Both the position numbers and the translations under genes were made by a program. The notes under the pieces were generated by a model. That model saw only the letters and a list, made by a program, of their open reading frames with translations, was not told the DNA's origin and did not search any database. This document shows, piece after piece, positions 8,825 to 18,084 of a stretch of 64,000 bases of DNA. Source of the stretch: Planosporangium flavigriseum. Lineage in GTDB: Bacteria > Actinomycetota > Actinomycetes > Mycobacteriales > Micromonosporaceae. Each line of letters begins with the position of its first letter. Position 1 is the stretch's first letter. The stretch covers positions 62,001-126,000 of the forward strand of contig NZ_JAATVW010000003.1 in the NCBI RefSeq assembly GCF_011947225.1. Reading direction: 5' to 3'.

Positions 8825-10765
8825 TCAGCGGCCGCTTCGGCCGTTCGAGACCACGCGCGTGCGGGGCAGCGTGGGGTCTTCCAGCCCGGTCATCCACTCG
8901 GTCACCTGTCGGGCGACGTCCTGGGCGGTGAGCCCGAGGGCCGCGAGGATCTCCGCGCGGCTGCCGTGCGGGTGCCAGTCCCGCGGTACGCCGAGGTCAC
9001 GCAGGGGAACCCACACGTCTGCGTCGCGCAGCGCCTTGGCGACCGCGTCGCCGACGCCGCCGGTGCGCACGCCGTCCTCCACGGTCACCACGAGCCGGTG
9101 CTCCCGGGCCAGCCCGACGATCTCGTCCGGCACGGGGCGGACCCAGCGCGGGTCGACGACGGTCACGCCGTACCCCTGCTCGCTCAACCGCGCGGCGACC
9201 TCGACGCCGAGGTGGGCGAACGCGCCGACCGCGACGAGCAGGACGTCGCGTCGCTCGGCCCGGGCCAGGACGTCAACGGTGCCGACGCGGTCGATCGCGG
9301 GCAGGTCCGCGGCGACCGTACCGGTCGGGAAGCGCAGGATCGTCGGGCCGTCGGTGACCGCCACCGCCTCGCGAAGCTCCTCGCGCAGGGTCGCGGCGTC
9401 GCGCGGCGCGGCGATCCGCAGGCCCGGCACCACCCCGAAGACCGACATGTCCCACATGCCGTAGTGGCTGGGGCCGTCCGGCCCCGTGATGCCCGCCCGG
9501 TCGAGCACGATGGTGACGGGCAGCTTGTGCATCGCCACGTCGAGCAGGACCTGGTCGAAGGCCCGGTTGAGGAACGTCGCGTACACCGCGACGACCGGGT
9601 GCAGCCCACCGATCGCGAGCCCGGCCGCCGAGGTGATGGCGTGCTGCTCGGCGATGCCGACGTCATAGGCGCGCTCGGGGTACCTGCGCATGAGTTTGGC
9701 GATGCCGGTCGGCTCGGCCATGGCCGCGGTGATGCCGACCACGTCCGGCCGCTCGTCGGCGATCGCGACGAGTTCATCGGCGAAGACGCTGGTCCACTTC
9801 ACCGAGGCCGGCGCGAGCAGCTTGCCGGTCTGCGGGTCGAACGCGCCCGGGCCGTGGAAACAGTCGGCCTCATGCTCCTCGGCCGGCTGGTAGCCGTACC
9901 CCTTGCGGGTGACCGCGTGCACGATGACCGGGCCGCCGAACGCCCTGGCCCGGCGCAGGGCCGACTCCATCGCGGCCAGGTCGTGCCCGTCGACCGCGCC
10001 GACGTACTTGATGCCGAGATCTTCGAACATCGCCTGCGGCGAGACGGCGTCCTTGAGGCCCTTCTTGAGGCCGTGCAGCACCTCGTAGAGCGGCCCGCCG
10101 ACCACCGGCGTGTGCCCGAGGGCCTCCTTGAACAGGTCGAGGACCTTCTCGTACCCGGGGCTCAGGCGCAGCGTCGCCAGGTGGTCGGCCAGGCCCCCGA
10201 TCGTCGGCGCGTACGAGCGGCCGTTGTCGTTGACGACGATGACCACGGGGTTCTTGGCCGCGGCGATGTTGTTGAGCGCCTCCCAGCACATGCCCCCGGT
10301 CAGCGCGCCGTCGCCGACCACGGCCACGACGTGCCGCTTCTCGCCGCGCAGCGCGAACGCCTTGGCGAGACCGTCGGCATAGGACAGCGCCGTGGAGGCG
10401 TGCGAGTTCTCGATGATGTCGTGCTCGCTCTCGCCCTGGCTCGGGTAGCCCGACAGGCCGCCGCGCTGGCGCAGCGCGTCGAAGCCCTCCTGGCGGCCGG
10501 TCACGATTTTGTGCACGTACGCCTGGTGGCCGGTGTCGAAAAGGATCTTGTCCTTGGGCGAGTCGAACACGCGGTGCAGCGCGAGCGTGAGCTCCACGAC
10601 GCCGAGGTTGGGGCCCAGGTGGCCACCGGTGCGCGAGACCTTCGCGACGAGGAAGTCGCGAATCTCGGCGGCGAGCAGGGTCAGCTGCTCACTCGTCAGG
10701 CCCCTGAGGTCGCGCGGGTCTCGGATCGTGCCGATAACACTGGCTGGGCCCTCAGAAGCGCTCAT
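8825..10765 (-). CDS. dxs: 1-deoxy-D-xylulose-5-phosphate synthase
   Basis: A 646-residue transketolase-like enzyme. It condenses pyruvate and glyceraldehyde 3-phosphate, the first step of the non-mevalonate isoprenoid pathway, which also feeds thiamine and pyridoxal synthesis. The thiamine-diphosphate site is visible in [18 protein letters not shown] (residues ~150-167). The N-terminal active-site histidine is in [11 protein letters not shown], and the transketolase-type central motif in [12 protein letters not shown] carries the catalytic Glu. I start at the ATG at 10765 ([12 protein letters not shown]); an in-frame ATG at 10801 would add 12 unconserved residues. Confidence 0.95.
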   Translation of the reverse strand: MSASEGPASVIGTIRDPRDLRGLTSEQLTLLAAEIRDFLVAKVSRTGGHLGPNLGVVELTLALHRVFDSPKDKILFDTGHQAYVHKIVTGRQEGFDALRQRGGLSGYPSQGESEHDIIENSHASTALSYADGLAKAFALRGEKRHVVAVVGDGALTGGMCWEALNNIAAAKNPVVIVVNDNGRSYAPTIGGLADHLATLRLSPGYEKVLDLFKEALGHTPVVGGPLYEVLHGLKKGLKDAVSPQAMFEDLGIKYVGAVDGHDLAAMESALRRARAFGGPVIVHAVTRKGYGYQPAEEHEADCFHGPGAFDPQTGKLLAPASVKWTSVFADELVAIADERPDVVGITAAMAEPTGIAKLMRRYPERAYDVGIAEQHAITSAAGLAIGGLHPVVAVYATFLNRAFDQVLLDVAMHKLPVTIVLDRAGITGPDGPSHYGMWDMSVFGVVPGLRIAAPRDAATLREELREAVAVTDGPTILRFPTGTVAADLPAIDRVGTVDVLARAERRDVLLVAVGAFAHLGVEVAARLSEQGYGVTVVDPRWVRPVPDEIVGLAREHRLVVTVEDGVRTGGVGDAVAKALRDADVWVPLRDLGVPRDWHPHGSRAEILAALGLTAQDVARQVTEWMTGLEDPTLPRTRVVSNGRSGR

Positions 10766-10842
10766 GACGGGCCAGTCTAGCGGGGCGTCGCATCCGATCA
10801 TCGGGACCGATCATTCCTACACATTTCCCTCACATACCCTAC

Positions 10843-10890
10843 GATCACCGGGAGTTACGGGACTGATGGCACCCGCAACTCCCGGTGATC
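10843..10890. terminator. Inverted repeat after the RNA methyltransferase gene
   Basis: Arms 10843-10861 and 10872-10890 pair with one mismatch. The stop codon of the minus-strand methyltransferase (10891-10889) falls in the right arm, and the arm begins TGATCACCGGGAGTT, almost as in the terminator at 6660-6715. It lies upstream of dxs and should stop transcription entering dxs. Confidence 0.7.
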
Positions 10891-12100
10891 ACGAGACTGG
10901 CGTGAGAAGGCCCACGAGCTCCACGTGCTGCGTCATGGGGTAGGCATCAAAACCACGCAACTTCGACAGCCGCCAGCCGCGCTCGCGGAACGTCGCCACG
11001 TCCCGGGCGAACGCGGCCGGGTCGCAGGAGACGTACGCGACCGCACGAGGGTGCCGGGCGGTCACCGCAGCGACCACCTCCCGGCCGATACCCGCCCGCG
11101 GCGGGTCCAGCACGACCAGGTCCACGCTGCGCCAGCGCGGGTTGCCCAGCACGGTGCCGACGTCCCCGGCCACCACGCGTACCTGCGGCAGGTCGGCGAG
11201 GTTGCGCCGGGCCGCGGTGACCCCGCCCGGCGAGGACTCCACGATCGTCACCCGCCCCTCCGGGCCGAGCGCGGGCGCGAGCGCCGCGGCGAACAGCCCG
11301 GCCCCGCCGTACAGGTCCCAGGCCCGCTCCCCCGGCCGGGGTTGGAGGAAGTCCAGAACCGCGCCCGCGAGCGCGTCCGGCGCGGCCGGGTGGACCTGCC
11401 AGAACCCGGTCGCGTCGATCTTCCATTCGCGGCCCACCGCACGTTCGCGGACCAGGCGCGGCCCGGAGACCAGGCGGGGTGTCCGGCCGCCCCGCGGCCT
11501 GGTGAAGATGGTGAGATCACCGCACGACGAGGCCACCACCTCAACCCCGCCACCCTTCACCGGCCAGGTGCGGTCGGTCACCGGCGCCTCCTGGATCCGC
11601 TCGTGCGCGATCAGGCAGCGGTCGATGGGGATGATGTCGTGCGAGCGGTGCTTGCGGAACCCCGGCCGGCCGGCCGCGTCCACGGCGTACTGCACCCGCG
11701 TCCGCCAACCGAGCGGCCCGCCGGGCAGCGGCTCCACGCGTACCCCGAGGTCGTCCACCTCGGCGACGGTGAAGCCGCCGATCCGGGTGAGCAACTCCCG
11801 CACCACGGCGGTCTTGAGCTCGTGCTGCGCCTCCGGCGTGGCGTGCTGCCAGTCGCAGCCGCCGCAGCGGCCCGGCTTGGCGTACTTGCACGGCTCCTCG
11901 ACCCGATCCGGCGACGGCTGGAGCACCTCGACCGCGTCGGCGCGCAGGTACCCGCGCCGACGCTCGGTGACGGCCGCGCGTACCCGCTCCCCGGGCAGCG
12001 CGTGCCGCACGAACACCACCTGACCGTCGGGTAGCCGGGCGACGCAGTGCCCGCCGTGCGCAACGGGCCCGACCGTCAAATCCAGCAGCTCATCCATCAT
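10889..12100 (-). CDS. Class I RNA uracil-C5 methyltransferase (TrmA/RlmC/RlmD family)
   Basis: A 403-residue protein with an N-terminal TRAM RNA-binding domain (LTVGPVAHGGHCVARL). A four-cysteine iron-sulphur segment follows (CKYAKPGRCGGCDWQH, residues ~70-86). The Rossmann methyltransferase domain contains the SAM motif DLYGGAGLFAAALA, the motif VLDPPRAGIG and the catalytic cysteine in AYVSCDPAAFARD. The family converts specific uridines in 23S rRNA or tRNA to 5-methyluridine; the iron-sulphur cluster favours an RlmC/RlmD-like rRNA enzyme. The ATG at 12100 overlaps the stop of the upstream transporter gene by one base. Confidence 0.85.
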   Translation of the reverse strand: MMDELLDLTVGPVAHGGHCVARLPDGQVVFVRHALPGERVRAAVTERRRGYLRADAVEVLQPSPDRVEEPCKYAKPGRCGGCDWQHATPEAQHELKTAVVRELLTRIGGFTVAEVDDLGVRVEPLPGGPLGWRTRVQYAVDAAGRPGFRKHRSHDIIPIDRCLIAHERIQEAPVTDRTWPVKGGGVEVVASSCGDLTIFTRPRGGRTPRLVSGPRLVRERAVGREWKIDATGFWQVHPAAPDALAGAVLDFLQPRPGERAWDLYGGAGLFAAALAPALGPEGRVTIVESSPGGVTAARRNLADLPQVRVVAGDVGTVLGNPRWRSVDLVVLDPPRAGIGREVVAAVTARHPRAVAYVSCDPAAFARDVATFRERGWRLSKLRGFDAYPMTQHVELVGLLTPVS

Positions 12101-14163
12101 CAACCACGGGGTGCGAACTCGTCGTCGGCGCGCCTCGGCTCGTCGGGGCGGCCGGCACCGGCGCGTGGGCCGCGCTGCGTGGTACGCCACTCGACCGGAC
12201 GCTCGATGTTCTTGCCCTGGGTCGAGCTGAGCTGCCACGGCACGCTGGTGACCATCACACCGGGCATGAACAGCAGCCGGGTCTTGATCCGCAGCGCGCT
12301 CTGGTTGTGCAGCAGGTGCTCCCACCAGTGGCCGACCACGTACTCGGGAATGAAGACGGTGACCACATCGCGGGGCGACTCACGGCGCATCGACTTCACG
12401 AAGTCGATGATCGGGTTGGTGATCTCGCGGAACGGGGAGTCCACGACCGTCAAGGGCACGCTCAGTTCGCGCCGCTCCCACTCCACCTGGATCGCCCGGG
12501 TGTCGCTGTCGTCGACGTTGACGGTCACCGCGGTCAGCGAGTCCGGCCGCGTCGCCAGGGCGTACGCGAGGGCCCGGAGCGTGGGCTGGTGCACCTTGCT
12601 GACCAGCACCACCGCGTGGTTTCGCGAGGGCAGCATCGGCTTGTCCTCCGACGGCTCCAGCTCCCGCGCCACCCGGTCGTAGTGCCGGCGGATGGTCAGC
12701 ATCAGCAGGTAGATCATGCCCATCGCGACGATCGAGATCCAGGCACCCTTGGTGAACTTGGTGACCAGCACGATGACCAGGACGAAGCCGGTCAGCCCTA
12801 AACCGAAGACGTTGATCGCGCGGGACCGCATCATCCGCCGCCGGACCGCCGGGTCGCGCTCGATGCGTAGCAGCCGGTTCCAGTGGCGCACCATGCCGGT
12901 CTGCGACAGCGTGAACGACACGAACACGCCGACGATGTAGAGCTGGATCAGGCGGGTCGTCTCGGCCCGGAACGCGAGGATCAGCACGATCGCGAAGGCG
13001 GCGAGAAACATGATGCCGTTGCTGAACGCGAGGCGGTCGCCGCGGGTGTGTAGCTGGCGGGGCAGGTAGCGGTCCTGGGCCAGGATCGAGCCGAGCACCG
13101 GGAAGCCGTTGAACGCCGTGTTGGCCGCGAGCACCAGGATCAGCGCCGTGGTGGCGATCACGAACCAGAAGCCGACCGGGAAGTGGTTGAAGACCGCGCC
13201 GGCCAACTGGGCGACCACCGTCTGCTGCACGTAGTCCACCGGCGCGGAGATGATCTGCAGATCGGCGGCGGTGCAGCCCGACTTGATCTCGTCGCACTCG
13301 ACGAACTGGACGCCGGTGATGCGCGCGAGCGTGATGATGCCGACCAGCATGGTGATCGCGATCACGCCGAGCATCAGCAGCGTCGTGGCGGCGTTGCGGC
13401 TCTTGGGCTGCTTGAACGCGGGCACCCCGTTGGAGATCGCCTCGACTCCGGTCAGCGCGGCACAGCCCGAGGAGAACGACCGGGCGAGCAGGAACACCAT
13501 GGCGAAGCCGGCGATGGAGTGCTCGGCCCGCACGTGGATGTCGGCGCTCTCGGCCCGCACCGGATCGCCGAGCCCGAAGTGCCGGAACAGCCCCCAGGCA
13601 ACCATGCCGATGATGCCGATCATGAACGCGTACGTGGGGATGGCGAACGCGGTACCCGCCTCCCGAACCCCGCGCAGGTTCAGCGCGGTCAGCACCAGCA
13701 CGAGCACCACCGCGACCAGCGGCGCGTGCTCGGCCACCCAGGGCACCGCCGACCCGAGGTTCTGCACGCCGGACGAGATGGACACGGCCACCGTCAAGAC
13801 GTAGTCCACCATCAGGGCGCTCGCCACCCCGAGCCCGTACCTGGACCCTAAGTTGACGGTCGCGACCTCGTAGTCACCGCCGCCCGACGGGTACGCGTGC
13901 ACGTTCTGCCGGTAGCTCGCGACGACCGTCAGCATCACGACGGCGACGCCGAGCCCGATCCACGGCGAGAAGACGAAGGCCGACGCACCGGCCACCGACA
14001 GGGTCAGGAAGATCTCGTCCGGCGCGTACGCCACGGACGACAGGGCATCGGAGGCGAACACGGGCAGCGCGATCCGCTTGGGCAGCAGCGTGTGCTGGAG
14101 GCGGTCGGAGCGGAACGGACGGCCGACGAGCAGCCGTTTCAGATAAGAGGTGGGACTGGCCAC
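12100..14163 (-). CDS. KimA-like (APC superfamily) potassium/proton symporter
   Basis: An approximately 687-residue transporter. The N-terminus reads SYLKRLLVGRPFRSDRL followed by FASDALSSVAYAPDEI, the hallmark of the KimA/YdaO potassium-uptake group within the amino-acid-polyamine-cation superfamily. About twelve hydrophobic segments run to residue ~480, including VDYVLTVAVSISSGVQNL. A cytoplasmic C-terminal domain of ~200 residues follows. KimA in Bacillus is a high-affinity K+:H+ symporter inhibited by c-di-AMP. The start was taken at GTG 14163; a TTG at 14196 is also possible. Two TrkA/RCK genes diverge from it, which supports a potassium role over amino-acid uptake. Confidence 0.75.
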   Translation of the reverse strand: MASPTSYLKRLLVGRPFRSDRLQHTLLPKRIALPVFASDALSSVAYAPDEIFLTLSVAGASAFVFSPWIGLGVAVVMLTVVASYRQNVHAYPSGGGDYEVATVNLGSRYGLGVASALMVDYVLTVAVSISSGVQNLGSAVPWVAEHAPLVAVVLVLVLTALNLRGVREAGTAFAIPTYAFMIGIIGMVAWGLFRHFGLGDPVRAESADIHVRAEHSIAGFAMVFLLARSFSSGCAALTGVEAISNGVPAFKQPKSRNAATTLLMLGVIAITMLVGIITLARITGVQFVECDEIKSGCTAADLQIISAPVDYVQQTVVAQLAGAVFNHFPVGFWFVIATTALILVLAANTAFNGFPVLGSILAQDRYLPRQLHTRGDRLAFSNGIMFLAAFAIVLILAFRAETTRLIQLYIVGVFVSFTLSQTGMVRHWNRLLRIERDPAVRRRMMRSRAINVFGLGLTGFVLVIVLVTKFTKGAWISIVAMGMIYLLMLTIRRHYDRVARELEPSEDKPMLPSRNHAVVLVSKVHQPTLRALAYALATRPDSLTAVTVNVDDSDTRAIQVEWERRELSVPLTVVDSPFREITNPIIDFVKSMRRESPRDVVTVFIPEYVVGHWWEHLLHNQSALRIKTRLLFMPGVMVTSVPWQLSSTQGKNIERPVEWRTTQRGPRAGAGRPDEPRRADDEFAPRG

Positions 14164-14314
14164 GGCAGCAAGAGTAGTGCTACGCGCGCGTACCAAGACG
14201 TGGGTGGGTGATCTCTACCCTGGTAGGGGTACGGGTGTACCGTCCCGCATCGCGAACGGACACGCCGTGTCATGCTCACAGCGATACCTGAGGTAGGAAG
14301 TCCGGAGGGCCAGC

Positions 14315-14980
14315 GTGCACATCGTCATCATGGGCTGCGGCCGCGTCGGCTCGACGCTGGCGTTGAGCCTGCAAGCCCGGGGCCATACCGTGGCAGTCGT
14401 CGACCGCAACGGAGACGCGTTCCGCCGCCTGGGCGCCGAGTTCTCCGGCCTGACCATCACCGGCGAGGGCTTCGACCGGCAGGTGCTGACCACGGCCGGC
14501 ATCGAACGCGCCGACGGCTTCGCCGCCGTCTCCTCCGGCGACAACTCAAACATCATCTCCGCGCGGGTGGCGCGGGAGACCTTCGGCGTACAGCGCGTGG
14601 TCGCCCGGATCTACGACCCCAAGCGCGCCGAGGTGTACGAGCGGCTGGGCATCCCCACGGTGGCGACCGTGCGCTGGACCGCAGAACGGATGCTGCGCCA
14701 GCTCGTCCAGGACGGCCCGGCCGAGGTGTGGCGCGACCCGACCAGCTCGGTGTCGATCATGGAGGTGCCGGTGCACCCCGGATGGGTCGGCCGACCGCTG
14801 CGCGCGCTGGAGGACGCTACCGGCGCCCGGGTGGCGTACGTCATGCGCTTCGGCATCGGCACGCTGCCGACCGTGTCGACGGTCGTGCAGGAGGGTGACC
14901 AGGTGTACATGCTCGTCACCGACGAGCTGGCGGCACCGGTGACGAAGATCACGGGCGCGGCGCCGGAAGGGGCACACTGA
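14315..14980 (+). CDS. TrkA-type potassium regulatory protein (RCK N and C domains)
   Basis: A 221-residue cytosolic RCK protein. The N-terminal Rossmann fold begins MHIVIMGCGRVGSTLALSL (GxGxxG dinucleotide-binding loop), and the conserved acidic residue is in VVDRNGDAF. The C-terminal RCK_C domain starts near residue 140 (SSVSIMEVPVHPGWVGRPL). Such proteins gate K+ channels and transporters in response to NAD(H) or nucleotides. No TrkH/TrkG channel gene is in the window. The start is GTG, and the stop overlaps the start of the second RCK gene (TGATG). It resembles the actinobacterial CeoB/CeoC pair. Confidence 0.9.
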   Translation: MHIVIMGCGRVGSTLALSLQARGHTVAVVDRNGDAFRRLGAEFSGLTITGEGFDRQVLTTAGIERADGFAAVSSGDNSNIISARVARETFGVQRVVARIYDPKRAEVYERLGIPTVATVRWTAERMLRQLVQDGPAEVWRDPTSSVSIMEVPVHPGWVGRPLRALEDATGARVAYVMRFGIGTLPTVSTVVQEGDQVYMLVTDELAAPVTKITGAAPEGAH

Positions 14981-15672
14981 TGAAGGTCGCAATCGCCGGA
15001 GCCGGCAACGTCGGCCGCTCCATCGCCCAGGAACTGGTGGACAACGGCCACCAGGTCATGCTGATCGAAAAGGAACCGGCCCGCCTGCTGCCGTCGCGGG
15101 TGCCCGCGGCCGAGTGGGTGCTCGCCGACGCCTGCGAGGTGTCCAGCCTGCAACAGGCCAACCTGTCCGAGTGCGACGTCGTGGTGGCCGCCACCGGCGA
15201 CGACAAGGTCAACCTGGTGGTCTCGCTGCTGGCCAAGACCGAGTTCGCCGTACCGCGGGTCGTCGCCCGGGTCAACCGCGCCGAGAACGAGTGGCTGTTC
15301 ACCGAGCAGTGGGGCATCGACGTGTCGGTGAGCAAGCCCCGCATGATGGCGGCGCTGGTCGAGGAGGCCGTGACGGTCGGCGACCTGGTCCGCATCATGA
15401 CCTTCCGCCAGGGCGCGGCCAACCTCGTGGAGATCACGCTGCCGCCGTCGGCTCCGTACGTCGGTCACCCGGTGCGCGAGGTGCCGCTGCCCAGGGACTC
15501 GGCGCTGGTGGCGATCCTGCGGGGCAAGCGGGTACTCGTACCGAGCCAGGACGATCCGCTGGAGGCCGGCGACGAGCTGGTCTTCGTGTGCACCGGCGAC
15601 GTCGAAGACGACGTCCGGGCGGTCATCCTCGGCTCGGACAGCGTTGAGCGGACCCGGTCCAGGACGTCCTGA
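14980..15672 (+). CDS. Second TrkA-type potassium regulatory protein
   Basis: A 230-residue paralogue of the preceding protein. It has the nucleotide-binding start MKVAIAGAGNVGRSIAQEL and the acidic clamp LIEKEP. The segment VVVAATGDDKVNLVVSLLAK closes the Rossmann domain. An RCK_C domain follows from residue ~145 (LVEITLPPSAPYVGHPV). The one-base overlap with the first gene implies co-translation, and the two probably assemble into a mixed gating ring. The partner transporter is not certain. The divergent KimA-like gene is the only K+ transporter nearby, so an interaction is an inference worth testing. Confidence 0.9.
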   Translation: MKVAIAGAGNVGRSIAQELVDNGHQVMLIEKEPARLLPSRVPAAEWVLADACEVSSLQQANLSECDVVVAATGDDKVNLVVSLLAKTEFAVPRVVARVNRAENEWLFTEQWGIDVSVSKPRMMAALVEEAVTVGDLVRIMTFRQGAANLVEITLPPSAPYVGHPVREVPLPRDSALVAILRGKRVLVPSQDDPLEAGDELVFVCTGDVEDDVRAVILGSDSVERTRSRTS

Positions 15673-15678
15673 CGCTCG

Positions 15679-16356
15679 TCAGGCCGACAGCGTCCGGGTC
15701 ACCCGGCGCACGGCGTACACCGTGATCACCAGAAGCAGGGCGTACGGCGGGTAGCCGAGCGCCAGCCGGGCGATGCCGAGAGCGTTGTCCTGGTTCGCGA
15801 GGTACAGCCCGCCGAGCACGGACACCTTGATCACATACACGGCGGCCCAGACGACGGTCAGCCGGCCGAACAGGCGAAGCAGCTGCGGCTCGGTGCGCCA
15901 CCGGTCGGTGCCGCCGGCGAAGGTGACCGACCACAACCAGCCCACCAGGGGCCGGCGCACGACGACCGACCCGATCAGCGCCGCCGCGTACCCGAGCGTG
16001 TAGAGGATCGTCGGCAGGTGGAAATCCTTCGCCTGCCCGGTCCTGGCCGCCAGCACGGCGCCTAATGCGATGCCGAACAGCCCGTTGAGGGCGTGCCGGA
16101 TCGGTTCCCGGCGCGACAGTCGGAAGCCCGCGATACCGAGCCCGACGACGACGGCGAGGATGACCGCCGGCCGCAGCGCCCACGCGATGTTGGCGACCAC
16201 GAAGACCGCGACCGGGATGCTCGACTCGGCCAGCCCACGGACTCCGCCAAGCTGCTCGGCGATCTGCTCGGAGAAGGACGGGAGGGCGATCTCCTCCTCG
16301 TCGTCGCCGGTGCTCGGCTGGCGGGTGCTCAGGCGGCCATCGCCGGGCTGCGTCAT
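15679..16356 (-). CDS. DUF3159 integral membrane protein
   Basis: A 225-residue protein of the actinobacterial DUF3159 family. After a ~45-residue cytoplasmic N-terminus it has about five to six hydrophobic segments, such as VAVFVVANIAWALRPAVILAVVVGLGI, YTLGYAAALIGSVVV and YPPYALLLVITVYAV. Function is unknown. Its ATG overlaps the stop of the OB-fold gene by 4 bp, placing it last in a dut-DUF3710-OB-DUF3159 operon. It ends 7 bp from the convergent trkA gene. Confidence 0.85.
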   Translation of the reverse strand: MTQPGDGRLSTRQPSTGDDEEEIALPSFSEQIAEQLGGVRGLAESSIPVAVFVVANIAWALRPAVILAVVVGLGIAGFRLSRREPIRHALNGLFGIALGAVLAARTGQAKDFHLPTILYTLGYAAALIGSVVVRRPLVGWLWSVTFAGGTDRWRTEPQLLRLFGRLTVVWAAVYVIKVSVLGGLYLANQDNALGIARLALGYPPYALLLVITVYAVRRVTRTLSA

Positions 16357-16736
16357 GGGCGCGGGACTTCCAGTTCGTAGTACGGATTGAAGATGACCTT
16401 GCGGTCGTCGCGGAACGCGATGCGCCCCCGCGCCGTGATCGAACGCCCCGGCTCGATGCCGGCGATGTGCCGGCGGCCCAGCCAGATCAGGCGGATCAGG
16501 TCACTGCCGTCGTACAGGTCCGCCTCCAGCGTCGGCAGGTTGGTGCGCGGCGTATAGACCACTGTACGCAGCCTGCCGGTGACGGTGACCAGCTGTCCCC
16601 GGCGCACATCACACGCCGGGGTGCTGCCGCTCTGCGCCGCGTCCCGCTGGAGTTCCTCGGCGTCGAGCTCCTCGGGGCTCGCGAACAGGCGGCGCACGAA
16701 CCGCCGTACCGGTGAGGACTTTTCCTCGGTGGCCAT
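16353..16736 (-). CDS. OB-fold nucleic-acid-binding domain protein
   Basis: A 127-residue protein. The N-terminal ~35 residues are charged. An OB-fold follows with QLVTVTGRLRTVVY, LEADLYDGSDLIRLIWLGRRHIAGIEPGRSITARGR as successive strands, and a conserved end, FNPYYELE. The fold resembles the anticodon/ssDNA-binding OB domains of RecG-like proteins and is a regular neighbour of DUF3710 and DUF3159 in actinobacteria. I start at the ATG at 16736, which gives the usual family length and has AAGGAGG upstream, though at a long spacing. In-frame starts at 16787 and 16802 would lengthen it. Confidence 0.75.
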   Translation of the reverse strand: MATEEKSSPVRRFVRRLFASPEELDAEELQRDAAQSGSTPACDVRRGQLVTVTGRLRTVVYTPRTNLPTLEADLYDGSDLIRLIWLGRRHIAGIEPGRSITARGRIAFRDDRKVIFNPYYELEVPRP

Positions 16737-16798
16737 GGCCTTGCTGTCACCCTCCTTGGCGGGCGATGTTCCCGCACCCGTCATCATCGCGTGACCGG

Positions 16799-17521
16799 TC
16801 AAGCCTGACGAGGGGCTTGCTCGTCGGTGACCACGGCCATCCCGTCGGTGCCGTCGCTCTGCTCCGCCTGCTGGGCGACCTCGCGGGGCAGCCGCAGCGG
16901 CAGCGGCTCACGGACCGGCATGGCCTCGCTGCCGCGGTCGACGACCAGACCCTCCAGGCACGCAGCCAGTGGGCCGGCCTGCGCCGGATCGGCGGCCGCC
17001 GGGCCCTGGAAGACGGCGCGCACCATCCACCGCGGCCCGTCGATACCGACGAACCGGATGTCCATGGCGCCTTCCGGGGTCCGGATCTGCGAGCGCAGCT
17101 CGGTGCCGTACGCCCCGTCGATCTCCTCGGACGCGAAGCCGTCACCCGCCAGCTGCTCGCGGATCTCTTCGCGCACCTCGTCCCAGATCCCCTCGGTACG
17201 CGGGGCGGCGAACACGCCGAGCTGCAACGCGCTCTCCCCGGACACCAGCACGACCTGCTGAACCTGGCCGTCGGGGGCCGCCTGTACGCGCACCTCCACG
17301 TCCGGTACCGCGGGGATCTGCATGCTGCCGAGATCGAGGCGCTCAACGCCATCCGGCGCGGCGGTCACGTCGTACGGGCCGGTCGTCGCCGACGGCACCC
17401 GTTCGCCGTTGTCCGATCCGAACTCATCGCGGGCGCGCCGGTCCCCGGCGTGCCTGGCCCGCCGCGCGTCGTCCACCTTCTGGTGGCGCCCCCCGCTCCC
17501 GCGACTCCGCGAGAAGATCAC
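16799..17521 (-). CDS. DUF3710 family protein
   Basis: A 240-residue soluble protein of the actinobacterial DUF3710 family. A basic N-terminus (~45 residues) precedes the conserved region, which contains [43 protein letters not shown] and [15 protein letters not shown]. Function is unknown. The GTG start overlaps the dUTPase stop by 4 bp (GTGA). The constant linkage dut-DUF3710-OB-fold suggests a link to nucleotide or nucleic-acid metabolism, which is inference from context only. Confidence 0.85.
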   Translation of the reverse strand: MIFSRSRGSGGRHQKVDDARRARHAGDRRARDEFGSDNGERVPSATTGPYDVTAAPDGVERLDLGSMQIPAVPDVEVRVQAAPDGQVQQVVLVSGESALQLGVFAAPRTEGIWDEVREEIREQLAGDGFASEEIDGAYGTELRSQIRTPEGAMDIRFVGIDGPRWMVRAVFQGPAAADPAQAGPLAACLEGLVVDRGSEAMPVREPLPLRLPREVAQQAEQSDGTDGMAVVTDEQAPRQA

Positions 17522-18033
17522 TCAACGTCTCCGTTCGTTCCCGACCGGTCTAGGTCGCCAGACTGGTCGCTGACCAGCCCGGCGTGTCCGCCGGTCGAAC
17601 CGTGACCCCCCACGCCCCGCCCGGACGGCGGTAGCTGGTCAACGACGTGGAAGTGTGCCCGCTCCACCTGCTGAACGACAAGTTGGGCGATGCGGTCGCC
17701 GCGACAGATCTTCGCCGTCGACTCCGGATCGTGGTTCACCAGGTTGACCATGATCTCGCCGCGGTACCCGGCGTCGACCGTCCCCGGCGCGTTCAGCACG
17801 GTCACGCCGAGGCGGGTGGCCAGCCCCGAACGCGGGTGCACCAGCCCCACGTACCCGTCCGGCAGCGCGATCTCGATCCCGGTACGGACCAGCGCGCGGC
17901 CTCCTCCCGGCGCGAGCTCGGCGTCCTCGGCCGCCACCAGATCCGCGCCGGCATCACCCGGATGGGCGTACGCCGGTAGCGGCAAGTCCGGATCAAGCCG
18001 CCGTACCGCTACCGGAACCGTCGTGTCTTCCAT
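17518..18033 (-). CDS. dut: Deoxyuridine 5'-triphosphate nucleotidohydrolase (dUTPase)
   Basis: A 171-residue trimeric-type dUTPase. It hydrolyses dUTP to dUMP and so keeps uracil out of DNA and supplies the thymidylate pathway. The five family motifs are visible: [48 protein letters not shown] and the glycine-rich tail [11 protein letters not shown] that closes over the nucleotide. A ~20-residue acidic extension follows motif five. It heads the minus-strand operon with DUF3710. Confidence 0.95.
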   Translation of the reverse strand: MEDTTVPVAVRRLDPDLPLPAYAHPGDAGADLVAAEDAELAPGGGRALVRTGIEIALPDGYVGLVHPRSGLATRLGVTVLNAPGTVDAGYRGEIMVNLVNHDPESTAKICRGDRIAQLVVQQVERAHFHVVDQLPPSGRGVGGHGSTGGHAGLVSDQSGDLDRSGTNGDVE

Positions 18034-18084
18034 GCGCTACATCCTGCCGTGTCGACTACGCGGACTGCGTCGTACTCTCGCACC

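Noticed and set aside
14197-14314. Possible c-di-AMP riboswitch upstream of the KimA-like gene
   Set aside because: The gap to the divergent gene is only about 150 bp and no conserved ydaO-type core could be found.
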